From contig NZ_FOQM01000007.1 in the NCBI RefSeq assembly GCF_900113735.1, positions 62,001-126,000 on the forward strand: 64,000 bases of DNA, written 5' to 3'. Positions 62,421-64,000 of the stretch are shown piece after piece. The DNA is from Bradyrhizobium sp. Gha (lineage in GTDB: Bacteria > Pseudomonadota > Alphaproteobacteria > Rhizobiales > Xanthobacteraceae). The position numbers were made by a program, and so were the translations under genes. Position 1 is the first letter of the stretch, and each line of letters opens with the position of its first letter. The notes beneath the pieces were generated by a model, which saw nothing but the letters and a program-made list of their open reading frames with translations, had not been told where the DNA came from and searched no databases.

Positions 62421-62560
62421 GTCGCGATCCTGCTCGAACAGAACGATGAATGGGCCGTCCAGAGCGCCCGTTACATGACGCTGGACACCATCGCGCCGTT
62501 GAGCGATTCATCGCTGTCATCTGTTTTCTTTTGCATATGCAGTTGGCGTGATGCGCGCGA
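62421..62560 (+). pseudogene. 3' remnant of an IS256-type (mutator) transposase
   Basis: VAILLEQNDEWAVQSARYMT followed by LDTIAPLSD is the C-terminal signature of IS256-family transposases. Nothing upstream in frame is transposase-like, so only the last 40 or so codons remain. It lies just outside attR. Confidence 0.75.
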
Positions 62561-62657
62561 GGGCGGGAGCCGTCTTGGACGCAGCCAGAACCTCGGCGGG
62601 GACCGACACCTCACAGCTTGCCTCAGAGATGATCGTCTTGCCGGCGCGCTCCGAAAC

Positions 62658-63485
62658 CTAACGCCCAGCGAATACCGGTTTGCGCTTTTCGATGAAGGCC
62701 CGCACCGCCTGCTTGTGGTCGGCCGTGCGTGACGACCGGACCATATTCGCGGCTTCTTGATCCATTGAGTCCAGGAAATCCGAGTGCACAGCGTGATCAA
62801 GGTTGTCCTTGATGTGGGCCAGCGCGATCGATGGCCCTTCCGCCAGCGACGTCGCGAGCGCAAACGCCGCCTTGCGCAATTCGGAATCGGGCACCACCCG
62901 GTTGACGAGACCCAGCGTCTCGCAACGACGCGCGTCGATCCGTTCGGACAGGAACAGCAGCTCCCGCGCCCGCGATGTTCCGACCAGCCGGGTCAGCAAC
63001 CAGGCGATCCCGTAATCCCCGGTCAGCCCGATCCGGGCGTATCCAGTGGTCATGATCGCGGATTCGGCGGCAATACGGATATCGCAGGCAAGCGCAAGCG
63101 CCATCCCGGCGCCGGCCGCGGGTCCCGTGAGCGCTGCGATCGTCGGCTTCCTGACCGCCACGAGCGCGCCGGTCAAGGTGCGCTGCTTGGTCCGCAGATC
63201 GGCGACGCGCTCTTCGAACGGCGTTTCGGCGTTACTAGAATTGCCGCCCATTCCTTTGACATCGCCGCCGGCGCAAAAAGCTGTGCCCGCGCCCGTGATC
63301 AGCAGCGCGCCGACTCTCGGATCATCGCCGCATTGTTTGATCATCCGCCGTAATGCCGGCGTGAGATGATCAGAGAGCGCGTTGCGTGCCTCGGGGCGAT
63401 TGAGCGTGATGAGCGCGACCCGATCGCGGATTTCGCATAACAATTCGCTGGTTCCCGTGTCGATTTCGGCCCGACTTTCTGTCAT
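62658..63485 (-). CDS. Enoyl-CoA hydratase/isomerase family protein
   Basis: A 275-residue crotonase-fold enzyme. RVALITLNRPEARNALSDHL is the family start. The oxyanion segment is GTAFCAGGDVKGMGGN, and the second catalytic region GPAAGAGMALALACDIRIAA ESAIMTTGYARIGLTGDYG. The start at 63485 has GGAG 8 bp upstream. It lies 85 bp after the feruloyl-CoA synthase-like gene, same strand, so an enoyl-CoA hydratase or aldolase step in ferulate-type catabolism is likely. Confidence 0.93.
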   Translation of the reverse strand: MTESRAEIDTGTSELLCEIRDRVALITLNRPEARNALSDHLTPALRRMIKQCGDDPRVGALLITGAGTAFCAGGDVKGMGGNSSNAETPFEERVADLRTKQRTLTGALVAVRKPTIAALTGPAAGAGMALALACDIRIAAESAIMTTGYARIGLTGDYGIAWLLTRLVGTSRARELLFLSERIDARRCETLGLVNRVVPDSELRKAAFALATSLAEGPSIALAHIKDNLDHAVHSDFLDSMDQEAANMVRSSRTADHKQAVRAFIEKRKPVFAGR

Positions 63486-63570
63486 CTCTACCACTCCCGT
63501 CTTATCTCGCCGAAGTCGCAATCTCCCACGTCGAGGCCATCGACCGTGCATGGACTGTGTCATGCAATTC

Positions 63571-64000
63571 CTAAATGACGATCACCTGACCGCACGGCTC
63601 GGACGAATAGATCAGCTCCATCTGCGCCGCCCGATTGATCAGGACTGCGCGTTGGTTGACGTATGCCTTGTCGGTGATCTCGCCCGCCGCCAGCGAGGGC
63701 GGCTCTGCAAGAAGCGTGAGGGCGCATACGCGCTCGCTGCTTCCGACACTGGCATTGTAAAGCCGCAAGCACTGCTGGAGAAACGCGATCACTCCGGGAT
63801 CACAGTTAAGATCGCCATCGGCGTTGGCCGCGTACTTCCTGGCCATGACGGGGTTCAACCAACCCAGCACAGCGCAAGAGTGGCGATTTTCGCCTGCGAT
63901 GACGACATCCTGCAAGACACCGTGGGTAGCCGCCAGCGCCGCTGCCCGCAGATTGCCGACCGCCACCCATGTCCCGTTTGAGAGCTTGAAATTTTCGGAA
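63571..64000 (-). CDS. Feruloyl-CoA synthase-like AMP-dependent ligase, 5' part cut by window edge
   Basis: Only about 143 C-terminal residues are visible. SENFKLSNGTWVAVGNLRAA is the hinge region of AMP-forming acyl-CoA synthetases. The later SLAAGEITDKAYVNQRAVLI NRAAQMELIY, with the catalytic-type Lys in EITDKAYVN, matches feruloyl-CoA synthases in particular. It converts ferulate or related phenylpropanoids to CoA thioesters. The N-terminal P-loop part lies beyond base 64000. Confidence 0.85.
   Translation of the reverse strand, partial: SENFKLSNGTWVAVGNLRAAALAATHGVLQDVVIAGENRHSCAVLGWLNPVMARKYAANADGDLNCDPGVIAFLQQCLRLYNASVGSSERVCALTLLAEPPSLAAGEITDKAYVNQRAVLINRAAQMELIYSSEPCGQVIVI

Overview
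The window looks like chromosome from a Bradyrhizobium-type alphaproteobacterium (Bradyrhizobiaceae). The core is GC-rich and full of CoA-dependent catabolism and solute importers. The clearest taxonomic marker is the micro-gene rreB: a 17-nt extended Shine-Dalgarno, a GTG start and 14 codons, as described for Bradyrhizobiaceae.

Left part (1-16150). An acyl-CoA dehydrogenase, cut by the window edge, is divergent from a TetR regulator. A minus-strand catabolic run follows: MHS transporter, BKACE/DUF849 enzyme, MFS transporter, class III CoA-transferase, small conserved gene, RidA. Next comes an NAD-linked module: the Nudix regulator NrtR is divergent from an SPFH protein and an NAD-kinase-like protein, with two tandem palindromic operators between them. 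A PQQ-type sugar dehydrogenase lipoprotein with a DUF2231 membrane protein, an FNT channel and the GDP-fucose pair gmd/fcl complete this part.

Sugar/polyol region (16149-27260, minus strand). It holds a CUT2 ABC importer (binding protein, permease, double ATPase), a xylulokinase-like FGGY kinase, a LacI regulator, a ThuA-like protein, a Gfo/Idh/MocA dehydrogenase and a CUT1 importer that lacks its own ATPase. It reads as one uptake and oxidation/phosphorylation unit.

Middle (27260-44460). This part contains an internally deleted gcd remnant, tRNA-Gly(UCC), rreB, a hybrid histidine kinase divergent from a periplasmic binding protein, and a UvrD-type helicase. A low-GC restriction-modification islet follows, with intact C5-methyltransferase and Vsr but a frameshifted endonuclease. 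Next are oxidoreductases, a glnQ-type remnant, tRNA-Tyr(GUA), rlmB and three small secreted proteins.

Integrated element (44541-62297, about 17.8 kb). It sits at the 3' end of an intact tRNA-Thr(UGU) and is bounded by 27-bp perfect direct repeats. It carries two serine recombinases, a divergent XRE repressor region, a HEPN-type gene, a LexA-type box, a frameshifted SIR2-like gene, a ScoMcrA/DUF3883-type nuclease, a P27-type terminase small subunit, an AAA replication-type ATPase next to an iteron-like cluster, and an HK97-type prohead protease. No large terminase, portal, major capsid or tail gene is visible. This pattern fits a phage satellite carrying defence cargo better than a complete prophage, and it is the most interesting object in the window.

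Right end (62298-64000). An IS256-type transposase remnant lies beside attR, followed by an enoyl-CoA hydratase and the 3' end of a feruloyl-CoA synthase-like gene, which suggests aromatic acid catabolism.
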